Counted from the first letter of the stretch, positions 1 to 6,518 are shown. The stretch is 18,056 bases of DNA from AP-15 sp035509615 (GCA_035509615.1 DATJLK010000060.1:1-18056), one strand, 5' to 3'. Program-made: numbers and translations. Notes: generated by a model from the letters alone, not told the origin.

Positions 1-71
1 GCCGGCTCGCACAGATCGTGAAAGATCCGCGCGGCGGTGTCGACGATGATATTGTCGGTGCTGTCGCTCAT
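1..71 (-). CDS. Acyl-CoA dehydrogenase-like protein, N-terminal fragment (runs off the window)
   Basis: The minus strand opens with an ATG at 71 and reads MSDSTDNIIVDTAARIFHDL followed by CEP before the window ends, so only 23 residues are visible. The pattern of a short polar start followed by a helix with ARIF.DLC resembles the first helix of alphaproteobacterial acyl-CoA dehydrogenases, which would use FAD to oxidise acyl-CoA thioesters in the cytoplasm. No catalytic residue is in view, so this rests on resemblance of the first helix only. It is divergent from the heme monooxygenase gene, with about 180 bases between them. Confidence 0.45.
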   Translation of the reverse strand, partial: MSDSTDNIIVDTAARIFHDLCEP

Positions 72-144
72 GTCGCGTCCGGTTGTCGCCCCTGCGGCGA
101 TCGTAGTGCACCCGCCGCGTTACGGAAAGCGACATGGCGAAGCC

Positions 145-194
145 GCGAGCGAGGGTTGCAGTGGCGCCATGCTTGCCGCAACGCCCTTGCTCGC
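145..194. repeat. Imperfect stem-loop between divergent genes
   Basis: Arms at 145-159 (GCGAGCGAGGGTTGC) and 178-194 (GCAACGCCCTTGCTCGC) are inverse complements apart from one mismatch and a two-base insertion; the loop is 160-177. It lies 56 bases upstream of the heme monooxygenase start, in the 72-250 spacer. It could be a leader hairpin or a repeat remnant; no T-run follows it, so a terminator is unlikely. Confidence 0.45.
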
Positions 195-250
195 CGGGTA
201 GGAAAGGCGATCTCAGCAAGGTCGAACAGGCGCAACTGACAGGCAAATCC

Positions 251-577
251 ATGTTTATTGCAATGAACCGCTTTAAGGTCGTCCCCGGCGCGCAGACTGA
301 TTTTGAACGGGTGTGGACGACGCGCGACAGCCATCTGGCGGATGTGCCCGGCTTTATCGTGTTCCATCTGCTGCGCGGGCCGGAATATCCCGATCATGTG
401 CTCTATTCGTCGCATACGTTGTGGCGCAGCCGCGCCGATTTTGTAGCCTGGACCCGGTCCGAGGCGTTTCGCCGCGCGCATAGCGATGCCGGCTCAAACC
501 GGCCGCTCTATCTCGGTCACCCGGAATTCGAGGGGTTTGAAGTCATCCAGACCGTGGGCGACGATCCGGTGCATTAG
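251..577 (+). CDS. IsdG/HmuQ-family heme-degrading monooxygenase (ABM fold)
   Basis: This 108-residue protein belongs to the antibiotic-biosynthesis-monooxygenase fold and looks like the heme-oxygenase branch (IsdG, IsdI, rhizobial HmuQ/HmuD), which opens the porphyrin ring to release iron in the cytoplasm. The three residues that define that branch fall at the expected positions: Asn6 (in AMNRF), Trp67 and His77 (in AWTRSEAFRRAH). The PGF motif and the C-terminal YLGHPEFEGFEV segment are also typical. The ATG at 251 was chosen because family members start with this MFIAMNRF segment; the frame is open back to 134 but the extra residues are unlike the family. AGG at 241-243 may serve as a weak ribosome site. 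No heme uptake genes are adjacent. A generic ABM-domain protein is the alternative, but the N/W/H set makes heme degradation more likely. Confidence 0.82.
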   Translation: MFIAMNRFKVVPGAQTDFERVWTTRDSHLADVPGFIVFHLLRGPEYPDHVLYSSHTLWRSRADFVAWTRSEAFRRAHSDAGSNRPLYLGHPEFEGFEVIQTVGDDPVH

Positions 578-635
578 ACCATGATCGTATCGGATCGAAG
601 CGCCAGGCGCTCCGATCCGATACGTGAATCATGGT
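578..635. repeat. Near-perfect 58-base palindrome, element 1 of a pair
   Basis: The left arm (ACCATGAT, then CGTATCGGATCG, then AGCGCC) pairs with the right arm through 26 base pairs, with a single A/C mismatch, a one-base loop, and a three-base TGA bulge on the right arm. The bulge lies in a GTGAATC segment, the complement of GATTCAC. The element starts directly after the TAG of the heme monooxygenase and lies between two convergent genes. There is no T-run, so it is not a standard intrinsic terminator, although a stem this strong could still block read-through. Confidence 0.8.
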
Positions 636-653
636 CTCTCACCCTCGGAATCG

Positions 654-710
654 AGAGCAGGATTCACGCAAGAAATGGAAGCTCTGTTCCATGTCTTGCG
701 ATCCTGCTCT
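654..710. repeat. Near-perfect 57-base palindrome, element 2 of a pair
   Basis: AGAGCAGGAT pairs with ATCCTGCTCT, CGCAAGA with TCTTGCG, and ATGGAA with TTCCAT. There is one mismatch, a six-base loop (GCTCTG), and a three-base TCA bulge in the left arm within GATTCACG. The architecture mirrors the element at 578-635 (outer stem, three-base bulge, inner stem, one mismatch, six-pair tip), although the arm sequences differ apart from the GATTCACG core. An 18-base linker separates the two. They look like two members of one repeat family in inverted orientation. Confidence 0.75.
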
Positions 711-810
711 GGCCGCCCGCTTCCACCGCCGGAGACAAAGTCCGAGGCGTCGCGCCAAGGCGACATCGGCGGGCGTGATCTTGGTGCTGATCGAGTGCCG
801 CCGGTTGGGA

Positions 811-1995
811 TCAGCCGGAGCGTTGCTCTTTGGGCAGTGCCGATTCGGCGAGCCGGACCCAATAGCTGGCGCCGAGCGGCAAGATCATGTCGTTGAAATC
901 GTAATGCGGCGAATGCAGCATGCCGCCGCATTCAGCGGTACCGTTGCCGATCCAGATATAGGCCCCGGGTTTCTGTTCGAGGAAAAAGGCAAAGTCTTCG
1001 GCCCCCATGCTCGGCAACAGACCGCGTTGCACGTTGCCATCGCCGACGATCGCGGCGGCGGCTTGCGCCGCGAGTTCGGTCTCTTCCACGGCGTTCAAGG
1101 TTGGTGGGTAGCGCCGCTCGTAGCGCAATTCCATTTTGGCGCCACCGCTGCGGCAGGCCCCGTCGGCGATGCGGCGCAACAAAGGCTCCATCCGATCGCG
1201 GACCTCGGGGCTGAACGATCGGGTCGTCCCGCGCAATACCACCGTCTCGGGAATGACATTCCAGGTATCACCGCCATGGATCTGGGTCACGCTGACGACC
1301 GCACTTTCGAGCGGATGGGTGTTGCGGCTGGCGATCGTCTGCAGGCCGTTGATGATTTGTGCGGCCACCACAACCGGATCGATCGCGAGATGCGGCATTG
1401 CTGCATGCCCGCCGCGGCCCGTGATTGTGATCTCGAAAATATCAAATGCGGCCATCATCGGTCCGGGCTGGATCGCGAATTGTCCGGCCGGCAGTTCCGG
1501 CCAGTTATGCATCCCAAACACCGCGTCGACCGGATATTTGTCGAGGACACCTTCCTCTATCATGACCCGCGCGCCGCCTTCGTTCTCCTCGGCCGGCTGA
1601 AAGATGAAATGGATCGTGCCGGCGAAATTGCGGGTCTCGGCGAGATGCCTGGCGGCACCGAGCAGCATCGCGGTATGGCCGTCATGGCCGCAGGCGTGCA
1701 TGCGTCCACGCTGTTGCGAGGCATGGGAGAATTCGTTGCGCTCGTCGATGTGCAACGCATCCATATCGGCGCGCAAGGCGATCGCGCACGACCCCGGGAT
1801 TGATCCGTGCAGGGTGCCGACGACACCCGTCCCGGCTATGCCGCGGGCGACGGAGAGGCCGAACGATTCCAGGCGCTCGGCGACAAACGCGGCGGTGCGA
1901 TGCTCCTCAAAGGCGGTCTCGGGGTGGGCGTGCAGGTGGTGGCGCCACTGCGTCATCTCGGCATGAAAATCGGCGATGCGATTGATGATCGGCAT
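811..1995 (-). CDS. M20 family metallo-amidohydrolase (HipO/hippurate hydrolase-like)
   Basis: The 394-residue product is a cytoplasmic metal-dependent amidohydrolase of the M20D type (hippurate hydrolase, N-acyl-amino-acid amidohydrolase, IAA-conjugate hydrolase). Metal and catalytic motifs are all present: Cys102 and His104 in MHACGHDGHTAML, the catalytic Glu-Glu at 136-137 (QPAEE), His163, and His361 in MLHSPHYDFND; GAEDFAFF at 331-338 is also typical. The dimerisation lid domain would be roughly residues 185-295. The ATG at 1995 was preferred over one 24 codons upstream because MPIINRI is a usual M20 start and a GAGG lies 10-13 bases before it. Substrate cannot be read from the sequence. 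It stands alone and converges with the heme monooxygenase gene. Confidence 0.9.
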   Translation of the reverse strand: MPIINRIADFHAEMTQWRHHLHAHPETAFEEHRTAAFVAERLESFGLSVARGIAGTGVVGTLHGSIPGSCAIALRADMDALHIDERNEFSHASQQRGRMHACGHDGHTAMLLGAARHLAETRNFAGTIHFIFQPAEENEGGARVMIEEGVLDKYPVDAVFGMHNWPELPAGQFAIQPGPMMAAFDIFEITITGRGGHAAMPHLAIDPVVVAAQIINGLQTIASRNTHPLESAVVSVTQIHGGDTWNVIPETVVLRGTTRSFSPEVRDRMEPLLRRIADGACRSGGAKMELRYERRYPPTLNAVEETELAAQAAAAIVGDGNVQRGLLPSMGAEDFAFFLEQKPGAYIWIGNGTAECGGMLHSPHYDFNDMILPLGASYWVRLAESALPKEQRSG

Positions 1996-2304
1996 GATCC
2001 GCGAGCCTCGCTTTGCGTGCGGCGCAGGTTGGCGAGGCGCGGTGGTGGCTGTCAACACTCCCGGCACCGGCGATTACGCGAAGAGCGCCGCCGATGGTTC
2101 AGCGTTCATGCAATCCGGGCCCTCCAAGGCGGCCCGCATTTACATTGCTTTCACGCCCGCTCCTGGTACGGAATTTGTCGCCGCAGTTCCGAAGAGGTCC
2201 TGCTTCTCGGAAGCACAACGGTCTCGATTCAGGCGAAAGTCGATTGCACGGCCGCGCTATGTTGATTTCTGCCTACCCATCTCTGGCGAAAATTCGCTCT
2301 CCCG
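1996..2304. other. Intergenic stretch without a recognisable gene
   Basis: About 310 bases separate the glycosyltransferase stop from the amidohydrolase start, both on the minus strand. The open frames crossing it on the plus strand run antisense into the amidohydrolase or the glycosyltransferase and resemble no family. A short perfect palindrome, GCGAAAATTCGC at 2286-2297, lies eight bases after the glycosyltransferase stop but has no T-run. Nothing else was found; the stretch may mark the left edge of the AT-richer island. Confidence 0.5.
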
Positions 2305-3279
2305 TTACTCGATTTGGCGACCACGTCGCTGGTTTTTAGCGGCGCGGCTGTCGCCATCAAAGATCCGACGCAGCGAGGGCAGGAGTGAACCGATTGCTCC
2401 AAGCCCGAGCACCTCTCGCGCGCGGTCGAGCGCTGCCGCGCCCCGAGTTTTGGCCCCACTCGCCAGACCGATAGCACCGTCCCTTTTTGCGAGGTTGACC
2501 AGTCGGCGATCGGCCGTCCAAATCGATGGGCTCGGCTCATGAAGGGCTGCTTCGCGCATTGCGTGACGCATGATCGTCGCAAGAAGGTAATCGCCGGAAG
2601 CAATCTGGTCAGTGGTCAACTGACGTAGCCACGGTGCGCCTGATTGCAATTGAGAATTGGTGAGCATGACGATGTAGCTTTTTTCGAGGATCTCCGCGGC
2701 ATTCGAATCGCGGCTTCCGAAGGACGAGACTTGTTGCCACGGGATCGGAGCGATCGTTTCGAAAGGCAGCGTTTTCACCCGGTTCTTGTACCGTAAACAA
2801 ATCGGATGCAGTGTCTCGGATCCGATTTCCTCCCAGTTGTATGTCGTTCGCGGAAACGTCGCATGCTGCTTGCGGACCCATTCTGAGATTACCCGGCCGC
2901 CGGGACGGGAGGCAAAGCAGTTAACCCGCACCAACGGCCCGCCTTTGGCCAAGAGGCCGCCCTGAGTGAAGCAAACAAATTCATGGGCCTCGAGCAGATC
3001 GAGGATCCAGTCCAGCGGCTTCAGCACAATCGCGTCAGAATCCAGCCACATGCCCCCGTGTCTCTGCACGAGCATGGCTCTGATCATGTCGGCCTTGTGC
3101 GCAATCTGAGAGATTGAGAACAACTCAGGAGGAATATCGGAAAGATAGGTCCCTAATGTCTCTGGAGTTACGAGGATCAGTTCAATCCCGGCAATTCTCC
3201 TCGCGATCTCGCGCAACCCGTCGATGAATGCCGGTTTTTCGCCGACGGTCTCCCAGTACTGCCAGATCACGCGCGACAC
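2305..3279 (-). CDS. GT32-like sugar transferase (DXD glycosyltransferase, capsule/polysaccharide type)
   Basis: The 324-residue product resembles the 'glycosyltransferase sugar-binding region containing DXD motif' group (GT32-like, including capsular polysaccharide synthesis proteins). The N-terminus VIWQYWE is the usual first strand (family pattern I.Q.W). HKADMIRAMLVQRHGGMWLD at 61-80 leads into the DSD metal/nucleotide-sugar motif at 80-82. No transmembrane segment or signal peptide is evident. The start is a GTG at 3279, supported by GGAGG at 3286-3290 with six-base spacing. It lies 42 bases downstream of the methyltransferase and is probably co-transcribed with it. The basic C-terminal tail from about residue 250 is not recognised. 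Donor, acceptor and linkage cannot be told; a surface glycan is the likely target. The DNA is less GC-rich than the flanking housekeeping genes. Confidence 0.78.
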   Translation of the reverse strand: MSRVIWQYWETVGEKPAFIDGLREIARRIAGIELILVTPETLGTYLSDIPPELFSISQIAHKADMIRAMLVQRHGGMWLDSDAIVLKPLDWILDLLEAHEFVCFTQGGLLAKGGPLVRVNCFASRPGGRVISEWVRKQHATFPRTTYNWEEIGSETLHPICLRYKNRVKTLPFETIAPIPWQQVSSFGSRDSNAAEILEKSYIVMLTNSQLQSGAPWLRQLTTDQIASGDYLLATIMRHAMREAALHEPSPSIWTADRRLVNLAKRDGAIGLASGAKTRGAAALDRAREVLGLGAIGSLLPSLRRIFDGDSRAAKNQRRGRQIE

Positions 3280-3321
3280 CGGTAACCTCCGCGTTTGCTG
3301 GCCGTGTCATAGGCGCCGGTT

Positions 3322-4023
3322 CTAAACCGGTCCATCTGCAGGCCGGTTTGCATCTGCCGGCTGGCCCGTCCGCCCAGAAGGCGGCAACTGGTAAAGACAG
3401 ACACTTCTCCTGTGTCCTTGATAGCTGCACTCGGGTTCAGATGCCGCTCGGATGCGAAAACGACGCAGATTGAACGGCGCAATATCCAGGTTAATCAGGT
3501 AAAATCCCCAATTTTCTATCGGGAGATAAGGTTGTATGTCAATGTTGCGCCGTTGCTCGAGAAAAGATGTAGCGATGAGGATGCAGCCGTATTCTTGTAA
3601 CTGTTGAATAATCTGTAGGGCCAAGTCTAGCCGTAGATGAAAGAGTATGTCACGACAGACGACCAGATCGGCTCTTGGGAGTGTGTCATGGGTGACGTCC
3701 GCCAGGCGAAAACAGGTGCGGCTGTCGCCAAATTTTTTCGTTAAATCGTCTACGAGACCAGGATGAGCTTCCCAACCTTCATAACACACCCGTGGGTTGG
3801 ACCGCCACGCGGCATACTGCATCCAGTTCCAGTCGCCGCAGCCGAGATCCAGGATCGAGGTGACGCGGTATTTCTTTACGACCCGGTTGAGCAACGATAA
3901 TACCGGTTCAGCCGCCGACCGGGTGCTGCCTGGGCCAGATATGGACTCGCGTCTTCCGAGCGCACGTTCCTGTAGACCAAAGTCGACAAAATCCCTGGCT
4001 GCCGAAAAATTGCTATTTCGCAC
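3322..4023 (-). CDS. Class I SAM-dependent methyltransferase
   Basis: The 233-residue product has a Rossmann methyltransferase core: motif I ILDLGCGDWNWM at about 57-68 binds SAM, the acidic segment YEGWEAHPGL (81-90) follows strand 2, LADV (108-111) is the adenine-binding region, and LVVCRDILFHL (120-130) is motif IV. The aromatic residues right after GCGD recall small methyltransferases found in glycan gene clusters. The start is a GTG at 4023 with GAGGAG ending five bases upstream, so no upstream ATG is needed. A good promoter lies just before it at 4049-4077. The proline-rich C-terminal 20 residues look dispensable. The neighbouring glycosyltransferase suggests methylation of a sugar or lipid carrier, which is inference. 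The base composition is AT-rich: 3481-3540 has only 22 G/C in 60. Confidence 0.75.
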   Translation of the reverse strand: MRNSNFSAARDFVDFGLQERALGRRESISGPGSTRSAAEPVLSLLNRVVKKYRVTSILDLGCGDWNWMQYAAWRSNPRVCYEGWEAHPGLVDDLTKKFGDSRTCFRLADVTHDTLPRADLVVCRDILFHLRLDLALQIIQQLQEYGCILIATSFLEQRRNIDIQPYLPIENWGFYLINLDIAPFNLRRFRIRAASEPECSYQGHRRSVCLYQLPPSGRTGQPADANRPADGPV

Positions 4024-4048
4024 CGTGGCTCCTCGAAATCATACTCCA

Positions 4049-4077
4049 AGTATAGCAGGAACAGGGAGACTTTCCAA
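4049..4077 (-). promoter_or_regulatory. Sigma70-type promoter of the methyltransferase/glycosyltransferase pair
   Basis: On the minus strand, TTGGAA (4072-4077), a 17-base spacer and TATACT (4049-4054) form a near-consensus -35/-10 pair. The predicted start of transcription would be close to the GAGGAG and GTG at 4023, giving a leader of about 20 bases. The 216 bases between the methyltransferase start and the tRNA gene hold no ORF of note. Confidence 0.6.
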
Positions 4078-4239
4078 TAGGGCGTAAAAAAACGTGCCGG
4101 CCCTACGGAAGTTTGTTATCGCCGCGGTCATACGTGCTGTCTGGTGCTGGCATCGCGTGGCCGCACGGCAGCTTTTGAAAGCAAAGGAAGTACTTAAATC
4201 GGATTAAAGGTGCAAAGAAACTCCAAATTTTAATTGAGG

Positions 4240-4316
4240 TGGTAGCGGGGGAGGGATTTGAACCCCCGACCTTGGGATTATGATTCCCCTGCTCTAACCA
4301 GCTGAGCTACCCCGCC
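4240..4316 (-). tRNA. tRNA-Met (CAT anticodon), probably elongator
   Basis: The minus strand folds into a complete cloverleaf of 77 bases with the 3' CCA encoded (4240-4242). The acceptor GGCGGGG pairs with CCCCGCT, the D-arm is GCTC/GAGC, the anticodon loop is ATCATAA, and the T-arm is GGGGG TTCAAAT CCCTC. The first acceptor pair is G-T, and the top anticodon-stem pair (27-43) is a G/A mismatch. The G1-T72 pair and the rest of the body fit elongator tRNA-Met better than the initiator. A CAT tRNA read as Ile after lysidine modification is the alternative, but the acceptor stem argues against it. Its 3' end faces the AT-rich glycan island. Confidence 0.93.
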
Positions 4317-4326
4317 GCGGCTCCGG

Positions 4327-4355
4327 GATATAGGAGATGGGGTGGCGAGGGTCAA
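4327..4355 (-). promoter_or_regulatory. Promoter of the tRNA-Met gene
   Basis: On the minus strand, TTGACC (4350-4355) and TATATC (4327-4332) are separated by exactly 17 bases, and the -10 ends ten bases before the mature 5' end of the tRNA. The -35 box overlaps the TGA stop of mnmA, so the tRNA has its own promoter inside the end of the upstream gene. Confidence 0.65.
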
Positions 4356-5491
4356 GCGGCGGCCGGCCTCAGCTTCACGCCGGAGGGGCGGTGCCGGATC
4401 CAGCCGCCGCCGAGCACGCGACTGTCGTCGTAAAGCACCGCCGCCTGACCGGGTGCGACCCCCTCGACCGCGGCATCGAGCGCGAGTTCGGCGTCACCCT
4501 CGGCAGCGCCGGGATAGAGGGTCGCCGGCACCGGCGGCTGCGCCGAGCGCAGCTTGACCTCGACCCGCCTGCCGGCCGAGGACGGCGGCTCCTCCGCCAG
4601 CCAGTTGAGTTCGCCGAGCGCGACGCGGTCTTCGGCCAAGGCAGCGCGAGGACCGACCACGATCCGGCCGCTAGCCGGCTCGATCGCCAAGACATGCAAC
4701 GGCTCGGCCACGGCGATCCCGAGCCCCTTGCGCTGTCCGACGGTGAATCTGGCGATGCCTTGATGCCGGCCGAGGACATGGCCGTCACGGTCGACAATAT
4801 CGCCGGGCTCGGCGGTTTCCGGATGCAGCCGCGCGACGAGGTCAGAATACGAGCCCTGCGGCACAAAACAGATGTCCTGGCTGTCCGGCTTGTCAGCGAC
4901 GTCGAGACCAAAACGCCGGGCCAACACCCGGGTCTCGTGCTTGGCCAGACCGCCCAATGGAAAGCGCAAAAACCCGAGTTCGGCGCGCGTCGTCGCAAAC
5001 AGGAAATAGCTCTGATCGCGGGCGATGTCGCGAGCGCGGTGCAGTTCCGGCCCGGCCGCGCCTGGAACCCGACGGACATAATGGCCTGTGGCGAGCGCCG
5101 AGGCGCCGAGATCGCGCGCAGTCGCCAGGAGGTCGCGAAACTTTATGCGCTGATTGCACCGAATGCACGGCACCGGCGTCTCGCCGCGGCGATAGGCATC
5201 GGCGAAATCATCGATGACCTCACGGCGAAAGCGGCTCTCGTAGTCGAGCACATAATGGGCGATGCCGAGCCGCGCGGCGACACGGGCGGCGTCGTGGATG
5301 TCCTGCCCGGCGCAGCACGCACCCTTGCGGCCGGATGCGGCACCATGGTCATAGAGCTGCAAGGTGATTCCAACCACCTCGAACCCGCACTCCGCGAGCA
5401 GCGCCGCGGTCACCGACGAATCGACGCCGCCCGACATCGCGACAACGATGCGGTGGTCGGCCGGATTGCCGGTCAGGTCGATGTCCGCCAA
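4352..5491 (-). CDS. mnmA: tRNA-specific 2-thiouridylase MnmA
   Basis: MnmA adenylates U34 of the Lys, Glu and Gln tRNAs and inserts sulfur relayed from a cysteine desulfurase. The 379-residue product has the PP-loop SGGVDSS at 20-26, the first catalytic cysteine in PCIRCNQRIKF (Cys112 aligns with the E. coli nucleophile; Cys109 is an extra cysteine), ATGHY at 134-138, and the second catalytic cysteine Cys208 in SQDICFVPQG. The C-terminal half holds the usual central and beta-barrel domains (FTVGQRKGLGI). The frame has no ATG before residue 19, which would cut into the first strand before the PP-loop, so the TTG at 5491 is the likely start; an in-frame TGA lies shortly upstream. It is last in the sulfur operon, downstream of two desulfurases that could supply its sulfur. 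Confidence 0.95.
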   Translation of the reverse strand: MADIDLTGNPADHRIVVAMSGGVDSSVTAALLAECGFEVVGITLQLYDHGAASGRKGACCAGQDIHDAARVAARLGIAHYVLDYESRFRREVIDDFADAYRRGETPVPCIRCNQRIKFRDLLATARDLGASALATGHYVRRVPGAAGPELHRARDIARDQSYFLFATTRAELGFLRFPLGGLAKHETRVLARRFGLDVADKPDSQDICFVPQGSYSDLVARLHPETAEPGDIVDRDGHVLGRHQGIARFTVGQRKGLGIAVAEPLHVLAIEPASGRIVVGPRAALAEDRVALGELNWLAEEPPSSAGRRVEVKLRSAQPPVPATLYPGAAEGDAELALDAAVEGVAPGQAAVLYDDSRVLGGGWIRHRPSGVKLRPAAA

Positions 5492-5495
5492 TCGT

Positions 5496-5658
5496 TCAAT
5501 CCCGGATCAGATAGTGGCGCAAATAGATTGCCGGCAACGCGCGCGCGGCGCAAAGGACGCCCGACTCGGGCCGCGTAGGGGCCAGCCACGGCTGCGCTGG
5601 CGCGGCCGCCAGCCGCGGAAAGGCGCTGTGGAAATTGGCATTGGCTGGTCCGCCGATT
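5496..5658 (-). other. Spacer between fdx and mnmA with a possible small coding remnant
   Basis: One minus-strand frame runs open from the end of fdx to a TGA at 5496-5498, leaving four bases before the TTG start of mnmA. Its codons have G/C-rich third positions like real genes here, and it ends ALPAIYLRHYLIRD. It has no ATG. A second frame has an ATG near 5638 and encodes an arginine-rich 44-residue peptide ending at 5507. Neither is recognised. It could be a short uncharacterised ORF with a non-ATG start, a gene remnant, or only leader sequence. Confidence 0.2.
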
Positions 5659-5991
5659 TTAGCCGAGCAGCAGATTGCGGGTCGCCGCCGGCAGGCGCAC
5701 GGTCAGCCCATCGAGCTCCTCGGTGATGATGATCTGACAGCCGAGCCGCGATGTGGTGCTGAGGTTAAAGGCGAGATCGAGCATGTCCTCCTCGTCCTCG
5801 CTCGCCTCCTTCAGCAATTCGTACCATTCGGGATCGACGATGACATGACAGGTCGAGCAGGCGAGCGACCCCTCACACGCACCCTCGATGTCGATCCCGT
5901 GCCGATGGGCCACTTCCAGCAGCGACAGGCCCAGCGGCGCGTCAACCGCGCGTGCGGTCCCGTCGCGTTCGATAAAAACGATGCGCGGCAT
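5659..5991 (-). CDS. fdx: ISC-type [2Fe-2S] ferredoxin
   Basis: This 110-residue adrenodoxin-like ferredoxin donates electrons during Fe-S cluster assembly in the cytoplasm. The four cluster ligands are Cys39, Cys45, Cys48 and Cys85 (GACEGSLACSTCHV and RLGCQI), with the spacing of Isc ferredoxins. The acidic helix SEDEEDMLD at about 64-72 is the usual partner-docking surface. The ATG at 5991 was chosen over the GTG one codon upstream; it overlaps the TGA of the preceding HscA-like ORF (TGATG), implying translational coupling. In complete isc operons fdx directly follows hscA, and here it follows the HscA-derived fragment in the same position. Confidence 0.94.
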   Translation of the reverse strand: MPRIVFIERDGTARAVDAPLGLSLLEVAHRHGIDIEGACEGSLACSTCHVIVDPEWYELLKEASEDEEDMLDLAFNLSTTSRLGCQIIITEELDGLTVRLPAATRNLLLG

Positions 5992-6446
5992 CACGCAGCC
6001 TCCCCCTCCGGTCGGGGTGCGAGATCCTCGGCCAGCATTGCGGCAGCCAGGGGCGCAGCGGCTTCGCTCGGGAGATCGGTTGCCGCAACGAGCCGCAAGA
6101 CCGACATCCCGGCCCGGTCGGCCGCGGTTGCGATGGTTGCGGTCCCGGCGTCACCCGATACGGCTGGCGCCAGGACGATCACCGCATGGGTCGCCGGCCG
6201 GGCAAGCGCGCGTTCCGCCCGCAGGCGGGCGCGCTCGAACAACTCCTGCCATCCCGCGACATCATCGCGCGGCGGCACCGATAGGACCTGTTCGAACCCC
6301 TCGCGATCGGCGAGAACCACGGCATTGCCGCCCACCGAGACCGCGATCTCGGCCACCGCGCCTGACGCGTCGATACCGATCGCGGCCCCCGATGCGTCGG
6401 GGTCGAGAGGTCCGCCCTCCGGCTCTTCGATCTGGAACAGCTTCAC
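5991..6446 (-). CDS. Truncated HscA-like protein (degenerate Hsp70 nucleotide-binding domain)
   Basis: The 151-residue product has the start of HscA: VKLFQIEEPEG followed by AAIGIDASGAVAEIAVS and NAVVLADREGFEQVLSVP correspond to the HscA opening (LLQI.EP, GIDLGTTNSLVA, LADHEG..LLPSV). Residues 69-135 correspond to a later part of subdomain I, with VIVLAPA for VITVPA, AADRAGMSVLRL for AARLAGL.VLRL, then a poorly kept NEPTAAA region. The segment between these blocks is missing, as is everything after about residue 190 of HscA, including the IscU-binding domain. The phosphate loop DLGTTNS has become DASGAVAE, so ATP hydrolysis is very unlikely. The GTG at 6446 is chosen because it lines up with the HscA start and has GAGG eight bases upstream; an in-frame ATG at 6497 would add unlike sequence. 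The frame is intact and coupled to fdx. Function unknown. Homology is by eye from recalled family sequence. Confidence 0.72.
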   Translation of the reverse strand: MKLFQIEEPEGGPLDPDASGAAIGIDASGAVAEIAVSVGGNAVVLADREGFEQVLSVPPRDDVAGWQELFERARLRAERALARPATHAVIVLAPAVSGDAGTATIATAADRAGMSVLRLVAATDLPSEAAAPLAAAMLAEDLAPRPEGEAA

Positions 6447-6518
6447 CCGACGAACCTCATTCGACCGAAATTCTACGCACCCGCGCGGCCCGAGCATCCC
6501 TTTCTCGGCCGACCCGTG

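Noticed and set aside
2286..2297. GCGAAAATTCGC palindrome after the glycosyltransferase stop as a terminator
   Set aside because: The stem is short and no T-run follows on the minus strand.
4080..4110. T-run terminator after tRNA-Met (seven T on the minus strand near 4086-4092)
   Set aside because: The preceding GC-rich sequence (GGGCCGGCACG) does not form a proper stem-loop directly before the T-run, and it lies about 150 bases from the tRNA end.
2000..4316. Attachment-site duplication of the tRNA 3' end marking an integrated island
   Set aside because: No second copy of the GGGATTTGAACCC-type tRNA segment and no integrase were found in the window.
4337..5578. Plus-strand ORF of over 400 codons opposite mnmA
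   Set aside because: It is antisense to a clear MnmA with all catalytic motifs, and its sequence is the Arg/Ala/Gly-rich type expected of the complement of a GC-rich gene.
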